Shown: positions 53,888 through 64,000, numbered from the stretch's first letter. The stretch: 64,000 nt of DNA from Meconema thalassinum (GCA_946902985.2 OX336389.2:128747572-128811571); one strand, 5' to 3'. Made by a program: numbers and translations. Notes: generated by a model from the sequence alone, not told the origin.

Positions 53888-55585
53888 CTTCGCTCCAAGC
53901 AGACCATAGGACCAACTCGAACTTTCCTCCAAGCAGACCATGGGACCAACTCGAACCTCCCTCCGAGCAGACCATGGGGCCAACTTGGACCTCCCTCCAA
54001 GCAGACCATGGGACCAACTCGAACCTCCCTCCGAGCAGACCATAGGACCACCTCGAACTTTCCTCCAAGCAGACCATGGGACCAACTCGAACCTCCCTCC
54101 GAGCAGACCATGGGGCCAACTTGGACCTCCCTCCAAGCAGACCATGGGACCAACTCGAACCTCCCTCCGAGCAGACCATAGGACCACCTCGAACTTTCCT
54201 CCAAGCAGACCATGGGACCAACTCGAACCTCCCTCCGAGCAGACCATGGGGCCAACTTGGACCTCCCTCCGAGAAGACCATGGGGCCAACTTGGACCTCC
54301 CTCCAAGCAGACCATGGGACCAACTCGAACCTCCCTCCGAGCAGACCATAGGACCACCTCGAACTTTCCTCCAAGCAGACCATGGGACCAACTCGAACCT
54401 CCCTCCGAGCAGACCATGGGGCCAACTTGGACCTCCCTCCGAGCAGACCATGGGGCCAACTTGGACCTCCCTCCAAGCAGACCATGGGACCAACTCGAAC
54501 CTCCCTCCGAGCAGACCATGGGACCACCTCGAACCTCCCTCCGAGCAGACCATGGGGCCAACTTGGACCTCCCTCCAAGCAGACCATGGGACCAACTCGA
54601 ACCTCCCTCCGAGCAGACCATAGGACCACCTCGAACCTCCCTCCGAGCAGACCATGGGGCCAACTTGGACCTCCCTCCAAGCAGACCATGGGACCAACTC
54701 GAACCTCCCTCCGAGCAGACCATAGGACCACCTCGAACTTTCCTCCAAGCAGACCATGGGACCAACTCGAACCTCCCTCCGAGCAGACCATGGGACCAAC
54801 TTGGACCTCCCTCCGAGCAGACCATGGGACCAACTCGAACCTCCCTCCGAGCAGACCATAGGACCACCTCGAACTTTCCTCCAAGCAGACCATGGGACCA
54901 ACTCGAACCTCCCTCCAAGCAGACCATAGGACCAACTCGAACTTTCCTCCAAGCAGACCATGGGACCAACTCGAACCTCCCTCCGAGCAGACCATGGGAC
55001 CAACTCGAACCTCCCTCCGAGCAGACCATAGGACCACCTCGAACTTTCCTCCAAGCAGACCATGGGACCAACTCGAACCTCCCTCCAAGCAGACCATAGG
55101 ACCAACTCGAACTTTCCTCCAAGCAGACCATGGGACCAACTCGAACCTCCCTCCGAGCAGACCATGGGACCAACTCGGACCTCCCTCCGAGCAGACCATG
55201 GGACCAACTCGAACCTCCCTCCGAGCAGACCATGGGACCAACTCGAACTTTCCTCCAAGCAGACCATGGGACCAACTCGAACCTCCCTCCGAGCAGACCA
55301 TGGGACCAACTCGAACTTTCCTCCAAGCAGACCATGGGACCAACTCGAACCACCCTCCGAGCAGATCATGGGACCAACTCAAACCTCCCTCCGAGCAGAC
55401 CATGGGACCAACTCAAACCTCCCTTCGAGCAGACCATAGGACCAACTCGAACCTTCCTTCAAGCAGACCATGGGACCAACTCGAACCTCCCTCCGAACAG
55501 ATCATGGGATCAACTCAAACCTCCCTCCGAGCAGACCATGGGACCATCTCGAACCTCCCTCGGAGCAGACCATTGGACCAACTCA
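53888..55585. repeat. Minisatellite, 34-bp unit, about 50 copies with higher-order structure
   Basis: The unit is AGCAGACCATGGGACCAACT, then CGAACCTCCCTCCG. Variants differ at a few positions (CAAGC/CGAGC, GGGGCC/GGGACC, CATAGG/CATGGG, ACTTTCC/ACCTCCC). CATAGG variants sit at spacings that are all multiples of 34, often 136 or 102, which shows a four-unit or three-unit higher-order repeat. On the minus strand all three frames are open for about 500 codons, because the unit lacks stops in that direction. Each frame encodes the same 34-residue peptide in rotated phase. I treat the frames as repeat artefacts. Confidence 0.96.
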
Positions 55586-55671
55586 TCCATAATTTTTCTG
55601 GGCATCACTGACCGTAGGCCCATTTCAACATCACACGCTCTATTCCCACCTAAGCCTCCTATACAGTAAGC

Positions 55672-55802
55672 GGTTTCCCACTTCTACTCCAGGCAATCGA
55701 GGCCGCCTCCTTCCAAAACCTACGTCCTAATTACAAAAGCACCCGCGTATTCAGACACCACAATAACACAAGCCATCAAACAGGCTACCCAAGTACACGC
55801 AG
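55672..55802 (+). repeat. SINE A 3' half
   Basis: Begins in the core (GGTTTCCCACTTCTACTCCA) and continues GCCGCCTCCTTCCAAAACCT to CCAAGTACACGCAGCCCTTG. The head is missing. Confidence 0.75.
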
Positions 55803-55860
55803 CCCTTGCACGAGTAAATGAGCGAAGACCGCGAGTCCAGCAGACAGAAGAGAGAGGCCT

Positions 55861-55884
55861 CCCCCCCCCCCCCCCCCCCCCCCC
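55861..55884. repeat. Uninterrupted C24 homopolymer
   Basis: Twenty-four consecutive C, in a stretch whose minus strand reads G24. The length in the assembly may be inexact. Confidence 0.97.
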
Positions 55885-57550
55885 TCTCTAGCACCAGCAC
55901 ACTCACACGTGTTAGATTTATAACTGCTACCCACGCGACATTTTTACTCCAAAAGTTGTTATTGATGGCCTCTTTCCTTGACGACCAACTTGGGGTATAC
56001 GTAGCAGCAGGCTGCAGTTTCCGAAACAATCACGTCTCAGCGTGCTTCGTTGGGATTATTGCGAGATGGGTCCAAGTCACATACATCTTGCGTCATGTCC
56101 CCAAATGACACGGGCAGGCGGTGGAGTGGGCTTCCGTCATCATAACTTCAGTCAGCACACTAATAATAAAGATCGTCTCCACGGATGGTCCAGACGTCTT
56201 TATAGGTATCCCTTGAGAGGGACGAATGGATGGACGCAGCTAGGATAAAGGAGCGAGTTTCTCTTGCTATAAACACTCTAATAAATCGATGGATCTTCTT
56301 CTTAAGAATAATTCTTTTTAAAACACGTCTAATATATCACTTGAACTGAACTTGATTTACGCAGAGTCTAATATTTTGAATGTCATCCTTAGTAAAGATT
56401 GTAGAACGTTATGAATTAACTGTATTCCCGACTGTTCTTAGCAGGTTCTGATGGAATTTGTTTTCCCCAAGTTTCATTCTATTGATTTAATGTATTAAAA
56501 TCCGAAAGAACAGTAGCAATCCAATTTAAATTTGAGCAATAATTCTTCATCACAGGACTCACTTCTTTTTTAAGATATACGACTTATGTGAGCAGCTTTT
56601 AAGAGGGGGGGGGGGTTAAAAGAACGCCTCAGTCAAAACTTCATATTACTCACGGTTATTCTGTCTCATTTCAGGAAACTGTCTGTTTTAGGAATGAAGA
56701 TTTCTTTTTAGAAAGACGGAACGTTGATATCCAGCTAATGGACTGACATAATTATCTCTGAGTTTCGTGTACGGGTAAACAGAAGAGGAAAATGTTGCCT
56801 TTACATATATCTAAAAAAAAGAAACAAAATGTTTGTCATTATAGTACACATGTAAGTATACTGTACTTCTATAGCACCTTGTCTAAATATCCCTGGCTTG
56901 AGGCTTCCAAGTGGGTAAACCTGAAATAAAAACAAGTCTATACAGTATATATGTGTTGTAAAAAGTTTCGTGCCTCGTCTCACCTCATGTCGCTTGGGCC
57001 AGCCAGGCAGGCATGTGGCATGTGTCCCTGCCTTCCACATTACTACTGTGTCTGAGGTGACACGTCGTGTTCCACTTCCCCTTATGTGGCATTTAAACAT
57101 CCTTTACAGATACCGGTACGCTTATTTAATCTGGTTGATTGGAGTTGCTTTTATTCCAGAAACAGCCTTTTTGACTGGCATTGCGTGCGTAACAGGCGTA
57201 GCGTCTAAGTATAGATACAAGAGAAAGTATCGTAGAAAATGTTGTGGGGCAAATCGTAGTGATTTTGTTAATACAGTAAAACTTACCTTCAACGAAATTG
57301 GACGGGACTCGCAGATTTTTCCGTTAACAATAGGTTAACGGAGGTAAAGTACCGGTCAAAAGTTTAGGACCACATAAGGAAATCATAATATGTCACCTAA
57401 AATCTAAACTTGTGACACTAGAGCTCTGCGATATTTTTACTGATCGCTTACATCTCATAGAATATATACGTCCTGATTTCATTCAATTGAGCCTAGTATT
57501 GTAGAAGTTATGAATGTTTAACTGTTGGAAGGTCACACCAAAAAATCAAA
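55885..57550. other. Unassigned region
   Basis: The 122-codon frame at 56970-57338 ends in a basic stretch but has no known domain. Nine G at 56606-56615. At 57351 GTACCGGTCAAAAGTTTAGG resembles the end of some Tc1-like elements, but no partner end was found. Confidence 0.35.
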
Positions 57551-57551
57551 A

Positions 57552-59156
57552 ACAAAGTCCCCGATTCTTGGATGTTACGGGTAAACTCGAGAACCACTGT
57601 ATGGATTTTGATGCTGTTTTCACCATTCTGTAAAGGATATCTCGAGGATGATTTCTGTAGAAAATAATTTATTTATGATCAAAGGAAGCCGAGCAGTAAC
57701 GATTTCAGTGGCAAAGTCTAAAAAAAACTGGCGACCGAGCGCTTTGTAAGCTTACGCTGGACAAACCGTTAAAAATATCTAAATACTGAGTGTAAGAATT
57801 GTTCAGCATGAAAAGTTCTACAAAAAAGGTTCGCGAGGGCATATGTCTATCTTCAATACATCGCCCACTATAAGTGTTTTTACGTTTTAATTTCTTCCGA
57901 CCATGTCCATTCAACTACTGAGGCGACAGTTTACGAGCTAGCTAAGGACGAGTCTATCATCCCTGTTACAGCCTAGCTAGCGGGTGAACCTATTGTCCCA
58001 GATACAGCCAGTAGCAAACAGTTGAGTCGTGTTGAGTTAAGACTTCTGAGAAGGGTGGCTGTGTTTGGAGTTTCCCTGGAAGTGCAACTCGATTTTTCTT
58101 CATTTCGCCTGTGAAACACAGTCAAGTTAAGATTGGACGGAAGGGGGATTTGAGTTTCATTCACCTCGCCATTCCCTGGAAGTGCAACTCTCATTTCGCC
58201 TGTGAACTTTTCGTACCGCAAAATTAAGATTGGACGGAAGGGGGATTATATTATATTAGATTATACTGATTGGCGTATAATCTCTACTTAGTATAAAACA
58301 AAGTCCACGATTCTTGGATGTCACGGGTAATCTCGAGAACCACTGAATGGATTTTGATGCGGTTATCACCATTCTGTAAAGGATTTCTCGAGGAAGGTTT
58401 CTGTAGAAAATAATTTTATTTATGACCAAAGGAAGTCAAGCACTAACGATTTCAGTGAAAAGGTCGAAAAAAAAACCTGGCGTCTGTGCGCTTTTTAAGC
58501 TTACGCTGGGCAAACCGTTAAAAATATCTATATAGTATGAGTGTACTGTAAGAATTGTTCAGCATGAAAAGTTCTACCAAAAAAAGCCCGGGAGAACATA
58601 TCTCTATCTTCAATACATCGCCTACTATAAGTGTTTTTACGTTTTCATTTCTTCCAACAATCTCCATTCAGTTACTGGGGCGACAGTTTACGAGCTAGCT
58701 AGGGGGCGAGTCTATCACCCCATTTACAGCTTAGCTAGCGGACGAGCTTATTGCCCCAGATACAGCCAGCAGCAAACTGTCGAGTCGTGTTCAGTTAAAA
58801 ACTTTCGAGAAGAGTGGTTGTGTGTGGAGTTTCCCTGGAAGTGCAACTCGGTTTTTCTTCATTTCGCCTGTGAACTTTTCGTTCCGCAAACTTCACAGTC
58901 AAGTTAAGATTGGACGGAAGGGGGATTTGTGTTTCATGCACCTCGCCATTCTTAAATTAGCCTACGTCTGACAAGAATTTCTTGCACATGCATCTCCATG
59001 CTAATGTAATTAATAGTCCATTCAGTGATTTTAACCCATCATGCCGAGACGTAAAACTAGTATTGGTCGTTGTTCACTGACATTGGAAAAAAAAAAGGCG
59101 CTTATCACGTAATGCATTCATAACTGTTCCTGGGCGAAGCCGGGTCGGGTTGCTAG
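57552..59156 (+). mobile_element. Helitron-like deletion derivative with internal tandem duplication
   Basis: The right end reads GGGCGAAGCCGGGTCGGGTT, then GCTAGT. This is a short GC-rich hairpin followed by CTAG, typical of Helitron 3' termini. Just upstream, a 23-codon frame begins MPRRKTSIGR (59041), resembling the start of arthropod Helitron ORFs. Most of the left part is a tandem duplication: units start at 57552 and 58299 (CAAAGTCC.CGATTCTTGGAT), a 747-bp period. The 5' end (TC) is not located. Confidence 0.65.
59041..59112 (+). pseudogene. Helitron ORF N-terminal stub
   Basis: Twenty-three codons starting MPRRKTSIGRCSLTLE, ending in TAA at 59110-59112, about 40 bp from the element's 3' end. 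The rest of the Rep/helicase gene is deleted. The identification rests on a short motif only. Confidence 0.4.
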
Positions 59157-59459
59157 TAATACATAAACGAAAGCATATTTCCAACTGATTAAAATTATAT
59201 TGTGGGACAATTTAATTGAACTTCTTATTTGCCAGCCAATGTGTACTGTACTATGGATAGTTCTGAATCGCATCGTTGACCGTCCTTGAAATAATTTTCA
59301 TAACACTCCATTCAAAGATACCAGTTGAGGATGAGAAGCGTCAGCGTTTGGGCTGTATGTGCTTGGTAGACAGGATTGTGAAAGGTAATGCAGACTGGTG
59401 GTTTAGACGTCTCAAATTATACCTTTCGGACATAACGTTTTATGTGATTGCTGGTAAAT

Positions 59460-59794
59460 GAAAATGAAAATCCACAGCCTGCTTCCAGTCTCCGACCGGG
59501 TCAGGAATGGAATGAATGAAGCCCCCATCTAGCGGCGAGGATATGAACTGTGCCGGCTGCCGAGGCCTGACGCACTCCTCTGGGGCAATGATTAGATGAA
59601 TGACAGATGAAATGAAATGATAGTGGAGAGTGTTGCTGGAATTAAATTTTGACAGGGAAAACCGGAGTACCCGGAGAAAAACCTGTCTGCCTCCGTTTTG
59701 TCCAGCACAGATCTCACATGGAGTGACCGGGATTTGAACCACGGACCCAGCGGTGAGAGGCCGGCGTGCTGCCGCCTAAGCCACGGAGGCTTGC
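59460..59794 (-). repeat. SINE D, complete, with perfect 12-bp target duplication
   Basis: Minus strand: head AGCCTCCGTGGCTTAGGCGG, B-box region GGTTCAAATCCCGG, body CTAGATGGGGGCTTCATTCA, tail GGCTGTGGATTTTCATTTTC. It is flanked by TTGCTGGTAAAT at 59448-59459 and 59795-59806. Confidence 0.92.
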
Positions 59795-59806
59795 TTGCTG
59801 GTAAAT

Positions 59807-60110
59807 AAACTTGCTAAAATAACGGCAATGTCGCCAATGAGAAGTGAAAGCTGTTGGCATAACGTAACGAAATTGTCTCCTAAACTCACATGCATATTTC
59901 ATTCTGAACCATTACAGAACTATCGATTTATTTGACCAAATTAAAACTCACCTAAACGAACTGATGAAGAGCGCCATCTATGATGGATTCTTGTAACTAC
60001 GCGTCAGCAGACTTCAAAATTGCCGCGTTCGAGTTTCAAGCAAAGTGTACAGCCTCTAAACAGCGGTCTTAGATTCAGGACGATGATTTAATGCGTCTTT
60101 TTTCCCCACC
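59807..60110. other. Unassigned spacer
   Basis: Nothing recognised. Confidence 0.3.
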
Positions 60111-60114
60111 GTAT

Positions 60115-60482
60115 GTCCCAATGATCCTGGGTTTGATTCCCGGCCCTACAAGAAATTAAATCTTGTCTGAGGATTGGAAATGGCCGAAAGGGACTTGTGT
60201 GGATAACTGAAAAGAGGTGGTGTCGATTCCCACCTCGGCCATCCTGGAAGTGGTATTCCTTGGTTTCTACTCCAGCCAAATGCCGGGATGGTTCCTAACT
60301 TAATTCCACGGCCGCCTCCTTCCCAATCCTCACCTGAATTACAAATACTCACACTACTTCACACACCCCAATAGCACAGGTTATCAGACAAATTCTACAT
60401 GCCACACACCCAAGTGCATGAGGCTGAATGACCGAGATGTCCAAGCCCCTCTAATGGAACAACAACAACAACAACAACAACA
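60115..60482 (+). repeat. SINE A copy with (AAC)n tail
   Basis: GGGTTTGATTCCCGGCCCTA, GTGTCGATTCCCACCTCGGC, core TACTCCAGCCAAATGCCGGG, tail GAATGACCGAGATGTCCAAG, then (AAC)n at 60459-60482. The first part of the head is missing or diverged. Confidence 0.82.
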
Positions 60483-60860
60483 AAGGTTTTCTGTGGTTTC
60501 TCGTTTCTACACGAACCAAAGCCAGGATGGTTCCTACCTAGCCTAGGGTGACCCGACGTCCCGTTTTTCAAACCACTATCTAGAGTTTTGAAGGCCAATG
60601 CTAAACCAACCAAACCACTCAGCTCAACACTGTTCTTAATTATTTAATGGCAAATAATAGTTCGCATATTTACATATTTCGGATTTGATTATTTTTGCAA
60701 GTTGCCAACGTTAGCCTCTTAAATATTAACATCAAAAGGGACGTCAGATGCATAAACACATCTTGCGACTGTTTCTTCTGTCTCATTATGAGCCACCACT
60801 GTATCTGTAGAGATAGGCTATCTGAAGCTATTGCCGATACTGTTGAAAATGACCGTGATG

Positions 60861-61149
60861 CAGGGGCGCCGAATCCATGGTCGAGGTCTAGCGACCGCTA
60901 GACCTGACGAGGGGGTGGGTCTCCCGGTCCTGGGTTCCGTTGGGAGGTTACGGATAGAGGAGGAAAGGGAAATAGAAGGAAAAGAGGAAAGGAAAGAAGG
61001 GAGAGAGAAGGGAAGGGGAGAACTGTGCGAAATAAGCTGTAAAAACGTAATTATTGGGGTAGGGGTCCGGTTTAACAGGGGGGGGGGGTCCCACAGAACG
61101 AGAGGGGTGGGTGTCTGCTAGACCTGAAAAAAAAGATTCGGCGCCACTG
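60861..61149. mobile_element. hAT-type MITE (289 bp) with perfect 8-bp target duplication
   Basis: The ends CAGGGGCGCCGAATC and GATTCGGCGCCACTG are inverted repeats. Identical CCGTGATG flanks lie at 60853-60860 and 61150-61157. A second inverted motif (GGTCTAGCGACCGCTAGACC near the left, GCTAGACC near the right) sits inside. The interior is purine-rich with G runs and has no coding capacity. Confidence 0.9.
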
Positions 61150-61157
61150 CCGTGATG

Positions 61158-61613
61158 GACTATCATTTCTTTCAATAGTCTTCATCCGCTTGCCTGATGA
61201 GTGTTCTAAAGTAATCGAAATCATGCGTGCAATGGATTTTGGACATAATTTATATCTTATGATAGGCTATGTTCGCGTAGACAAGTAGCAAGAGCGTGAT
61301 GATGTTTACTTCGACAGTACTTAACTTACATTTCGCGTCGGTTTTCCCCTTCATTTGTCATGTGTCATAATGTTTCCAGACCGCAGCACGAGGTCGCATC
61401 TCACTGATGAACTGTTGATAATCAATGGATGTAGCCTATAGCTGTTCCACGGTTTAGTGTATATACTCGCTCTGAGACAGGTTCTAGAAACATCTTCCGT
61501 GAAACAAATGAGTTCTTTAAAGATAAGATAAATCACCAGACGGTTATGCACAACGGCGATCATTGCGATAGTGAAAGACGCGTCGTATTATACAATTATT
61601 AATACAGCATTAT
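61158..61613. other. Unassigned spacer
   Basis: No recognisable gene; see the finding on the frame that joins across the MITE. Confidence 0.3.
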
Positions 61614-61614
61614 A

Positions 61615-62294
61615 CAGGGTCATCGAAACATAATGTCAACATTTAAAAAAATGATAGCACCGAAACCCTTTATGTTAAACGTGTAATTCTTTCACTGAAC
61701 GCCAGCTGGTTAAAGTAAGTTTTGTTTTGGAGGGGACGTGACCTTGCTATATGCACACTAGATGCGCAGTAGCCAAGGTCGGCCGGGGGCGCGCGCGCGC
61801 CAATGATGTCCTGACATCACCCCTTTGGATATTTTTTTTTCTGGGAGTACATTAAAAACATTGTGTATGCAGAAAAAATTCGGGATTTGGAGCACCTGCG
61901 GGAACGAATTTCTGCCGCAATCTTGACATTTACTCCTGAAATGATTGCACGTACCAATCTAGTCATTGGGAAAGCGTGCGTTCAATGCGGATGTTGGTGG
62001 TCGGCCTGGCCTAGATTTTTTCTCTACAGTCCCTGTTTCCTTAAACTGAGTAAACTATCAAATAACAGCTTTATAATCAGGTGCAGTTTGTCGGGCGGTG
62101 CAGTCATTGGCGCGCGCGCCCCCAGGCCAACCTTGGCTACTGCGCATCTAGTGTGCACATAACAAGGTCACGTCCCCTCCAAAACAAAACATACTTTAAC
62201 CAACTGGCGTTCAGTGAAAGAATTACACGTTTAACATAAAGGGTTTCGTTGCTATCATTTGTTTAAATGTTGGCATTATTTTTCGACGACCCTG
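61615..62294 (+). mobile_element. mariner-superfamily deletion derivative with about 190-bp inverted ends
   Basis: The ends (CAGGGTCATCGAAACATAAT and its near-complement at 62275-62294) are flanked by TA (61613-61614 and 62295-62296). Complementarity extends inward to about 61800 and from about 62105, including GGAGGGGACGTGACCTTG and GGCGCGCGCGCC-type GC blocks. The interior keeps a transposase C-terminus. Confidence 0.85.
61805..61960 (+). pseudogene. Transposase C-terminal fragment (third catalytic Asp region)
   Basis: The plus frame reads CPDITPLDIFFWEYIKNIVY, then IRDLEHLRERISAAILTFTP and EMI. The .PD.TPLDFF.W...K..VY pattern contains the third catalytic aspartate of a mariner-superfamily transposase, followed by the usual C-terminal helix. 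The upstream gene is deleted. Confidence 0.8.
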
Positions 62295-62321
62295 TACAAT
62301 GCGATTGTGTATTATAGGATA

Positions 62322-62743
62322 CTAGCAGAGCCCGCGTGGAATATCTACGCAATAACAGTACAATGTAAAGAACGGCCCGAGCTATTAGTAGCATTACATT
62401 TATTTACGAAATAAAACTTCACAAACTTAGGATGTTGATACCAGTGCAGGAAGAAAGGATCCAAGTGGGCTGTGGAATGATAACTTCACAGAGGACATTT
62501 GGGATACAACCAGGATTTCTCTCACATACAGTAGTTCTCGAGTGAGGTGTACAGAGTTGCATCTAAGTAGCCAAATCACATTTCTTCCAAGATAATGAAT
62601 GCATTTTGTTAAGATACTTCTAGAATTTATGTATCAACAATTTCTCGAAACATACAGTTGGCTATTTTGTCACTTGGTGACACAGCCGATAGCGAGCTAA
62701 ACGATCTTACCCGTGAAAGGGCTACGTAAAGCTGTCCATGCTG
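62322..62743 (-). pseudogene. Helitron helicase C-terminal remnant and 3' terminus
   Basis: Minus strand from 62743: QHGQLYVALSRVRSFSSLSA, then PSDKIANCMFREIVDT and a stop at 62629-62627. HGQLYVALSRV is the Pif1-type helicase motif VI found at the end of Helitron proteins, and NCMFREIV matches the usual last residues. About 300 bp downstream the strand reads GCTAGTAT (CTAG at 62325-62322), a plausible Helitron 3' end, though its hairpin is weak. Confidence 0.75.
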
Positions 62744-62829
62744 TGAGTATACCTACTAATGGTTACGTTAGCTGTATTTTTAGCCTACATTTCTCATTTT
62801 GCGAAAATGAGGAAAAATGAGATCGATCC

Positions 62830-64000
62830 GGGAAAATGTATGTATGTCTGTCTTTTCCTTCTGTCTGTCTGTCCTTCTATCTGTCTGTGTGTGTGTCCCC
62901 CCTATCAACTCTTAAACGGCTGCAACTATCGAAACCAAATTTGGTAAGAATAAAGATCTATACCTGAATATCTCACAGCCATATTTGAAATTGCCGTCAG
63001 TGCTACCAACCGCTGAAAATCGCAATTGAAATTTGAGCTGTATGTTGGATATCTCAGATGTTATGCATGCGAACTATCCCAAATTTGGCACACGTCATAT
63101 TGATAGTAACATCCCAAATTAATTTTCAGAAGTCCATACATGCCAGTGTTGCCAACATGATTCTAAGCCTGCCAATAGGTCCGATTTCAGAATGCACGTA
63201 ACTTCTATACTATCGATTGGATTACAACCAAATTTCGTATGTACTATGTGTACTACAGCAGATATGACTGTGCGTATTCTAAAGAGCCACCAAGGCTGCT
63301 AACTGTTAATAAATGCTCTCTCTATGTTTTAACCCTAATATCAATATATCAGAAAGTATCCAAGCCAACAGCTTTAAACATTGCACACGTATAGTACCTG
63401 ACATTCCACCTTAGTTTGGTGTAACTTATATATATCAGTGCTGCCAACACGATTATAAGCCTGCTGATAGGTCCAGTTTTTTAATGGTTATAACTTCTAT
63501 ACTAACAAATGGATTTCAACCAAATTTCGTATGTGCTTTTTGTACCATGACAGTTATGACTATGCGTGTTTGTAAGAACCAGCAGGGCTGCCAACTGTTA
63601 ATAAATGCTCTGTCTATTTGTTTAATCCTAATATCAATATATTAGAAAGTATGCAAGCAATTAGCTCTAAACTTTGCCCACGTATAGTGCCTGACATTCT
63701 AGATTAATTTGAAGTAACTTATATACCTCAGTGCTGCCAACATGATTCTAATCTTTCTGACAGCTTCAATTTCTAATTACACGTACCTTCTATACTAACA
63801 AATGGATTTTATCCAAAATCGGTACTATAATAGATCGTAATATTTCAGATTAATTCTGAGCATCACACTCATGATAATGTTCCCAACATGATTTTACGCG
63901 CACTGATAAATCCAATATCAAACAGCATGTAACGTCCATACTATCCATTAGATTTCAACCAAATTTTGTATGTGCATTCTATACCTTAAGAAATGGAACT
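62830..64000 (+). repeat. Second array of modules about 146 bp long (292-bp dimers), continuing past the window
   Basis: After a TCTG/GT-rich lead-in, CTTCTATACTA-type motifs occur at about 63202, 63494, 63787 and, one half-step later, 63933. The spacings are 292, 293 and 146. Each is followed by a (C/G)AAATTT.GTA.GT core. Half-modules alternate as in the 21.6-23 kb array, though overall sequence identity to it is low. No coding frame. Confidence 0.68.

Noticed and set aside
53736..55403. 555-codon minus-strand frame as a repeat protein gene
   Set aside because: It is a direct translation of the 34-bp minisatellite. The other two minus frames are equally open, and there is no start context, promoter or flanking unique coding sequence.
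52705..55585. CRISPR-like array
   Set aside because: Units are contiguous tandem repeats with no unique spacers, and the context is eukaryotic.
57345..57375. Complete Tc1-like element starting at the CCGGTCAAAAGTTTAGGACC motif
   Set aside because: Only one terminus-like motif was found, with no matching inverted partner or transposase nearby.

Overview
This window looks like a repeat-dense stretch of a large insect (or other arthropod) nuclear genome. The base composition is AT-rich, there are (TTA)n, (TTG)n and (CA)n microsatellites, and there are dozens of tRNA-derived SINEs with Pol III A and B boxes. Non-LTR retrotransposon pieces, Tc1/mariner, hAT, Helitron-like and foldback DNA elements, a solo LTR and several minisatellites fill most of the rest. 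No host gene could be identified with confidence. One short spliced-exon candidate lies at 6183-6285. Intact or near-intact coding capacity is confined to mobile elements.

Layout. 1-2.1 kb: 5' part of a non-LTR retrotransposon on the minus strand, open for about 546 codons and running off the window. 3.07-3.95 kb: decayed 3' half of a non-LTR element. 4.5-9.2 kb: hairpin repeats, an 83/67-bp tandem array and a (CA)n tract grown inside a SINE. 9.9-12.3 kb: a foldback element with a GC-rich core, then a hAT derivative with a perfect 8-bp target duplication. 13.6-15.6 kb: Tc1 copy 1 next to a 0.5-kb palindrome. 16-21 kb: SINEs, a mariner deletion derivative, a hAT remnant and a solo LTR. 21.6-23 kb: array of modules about 146 bp long. 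23.2-24.2 kb: LINE RT remnant. 24.6-26.65 kb: mariner foldback, then Tc1 copy 2. 28.5-39.8 kb: SINEs of at least seven families, a mariner-like N-terminal remnant and a LINE 3' end. 40.0-41.4 kb: Tc1 copy 3 (inverted). 41.8-42.75 kb: hAT derivative carrying a zinc-finger exon and a captured DNA segment. 46.4-47.9 kb: decayed Tc1/mariner-type element with a nested SINE. 48.6-52.4 kb: an inverted-repeat element, SINEs and a second copy of the mariner derivative. 52.7-55.6 kb: two abutting minisatellites (55-bp and 34-bp units). 57.5-59.16 kb: Helitron-like deletion derivative. 60.9-62.3 kb: hAT MITE and a long-TIR mariner derivative. 62.3-64 kb: Helitron helicase C-terminal remnant and a second array of modules about 146 bp long.

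How the parts relate. Three Tc1 copies have exactly the same length (1,465 bp), TA target duplications and complete 341-codon transposases that differ at only a few residues. This points to recent transposition and a plausible source of transposase. Most other DNA elements are internally deleted and could only move in trans. The SINE families have different tRNA-like heads and tails but share a central core, so they look like a SINE superfamily using a common domain. Nested insertions give a local relative chronology. All family assignments come from reading motifs by eye; no database search was run.
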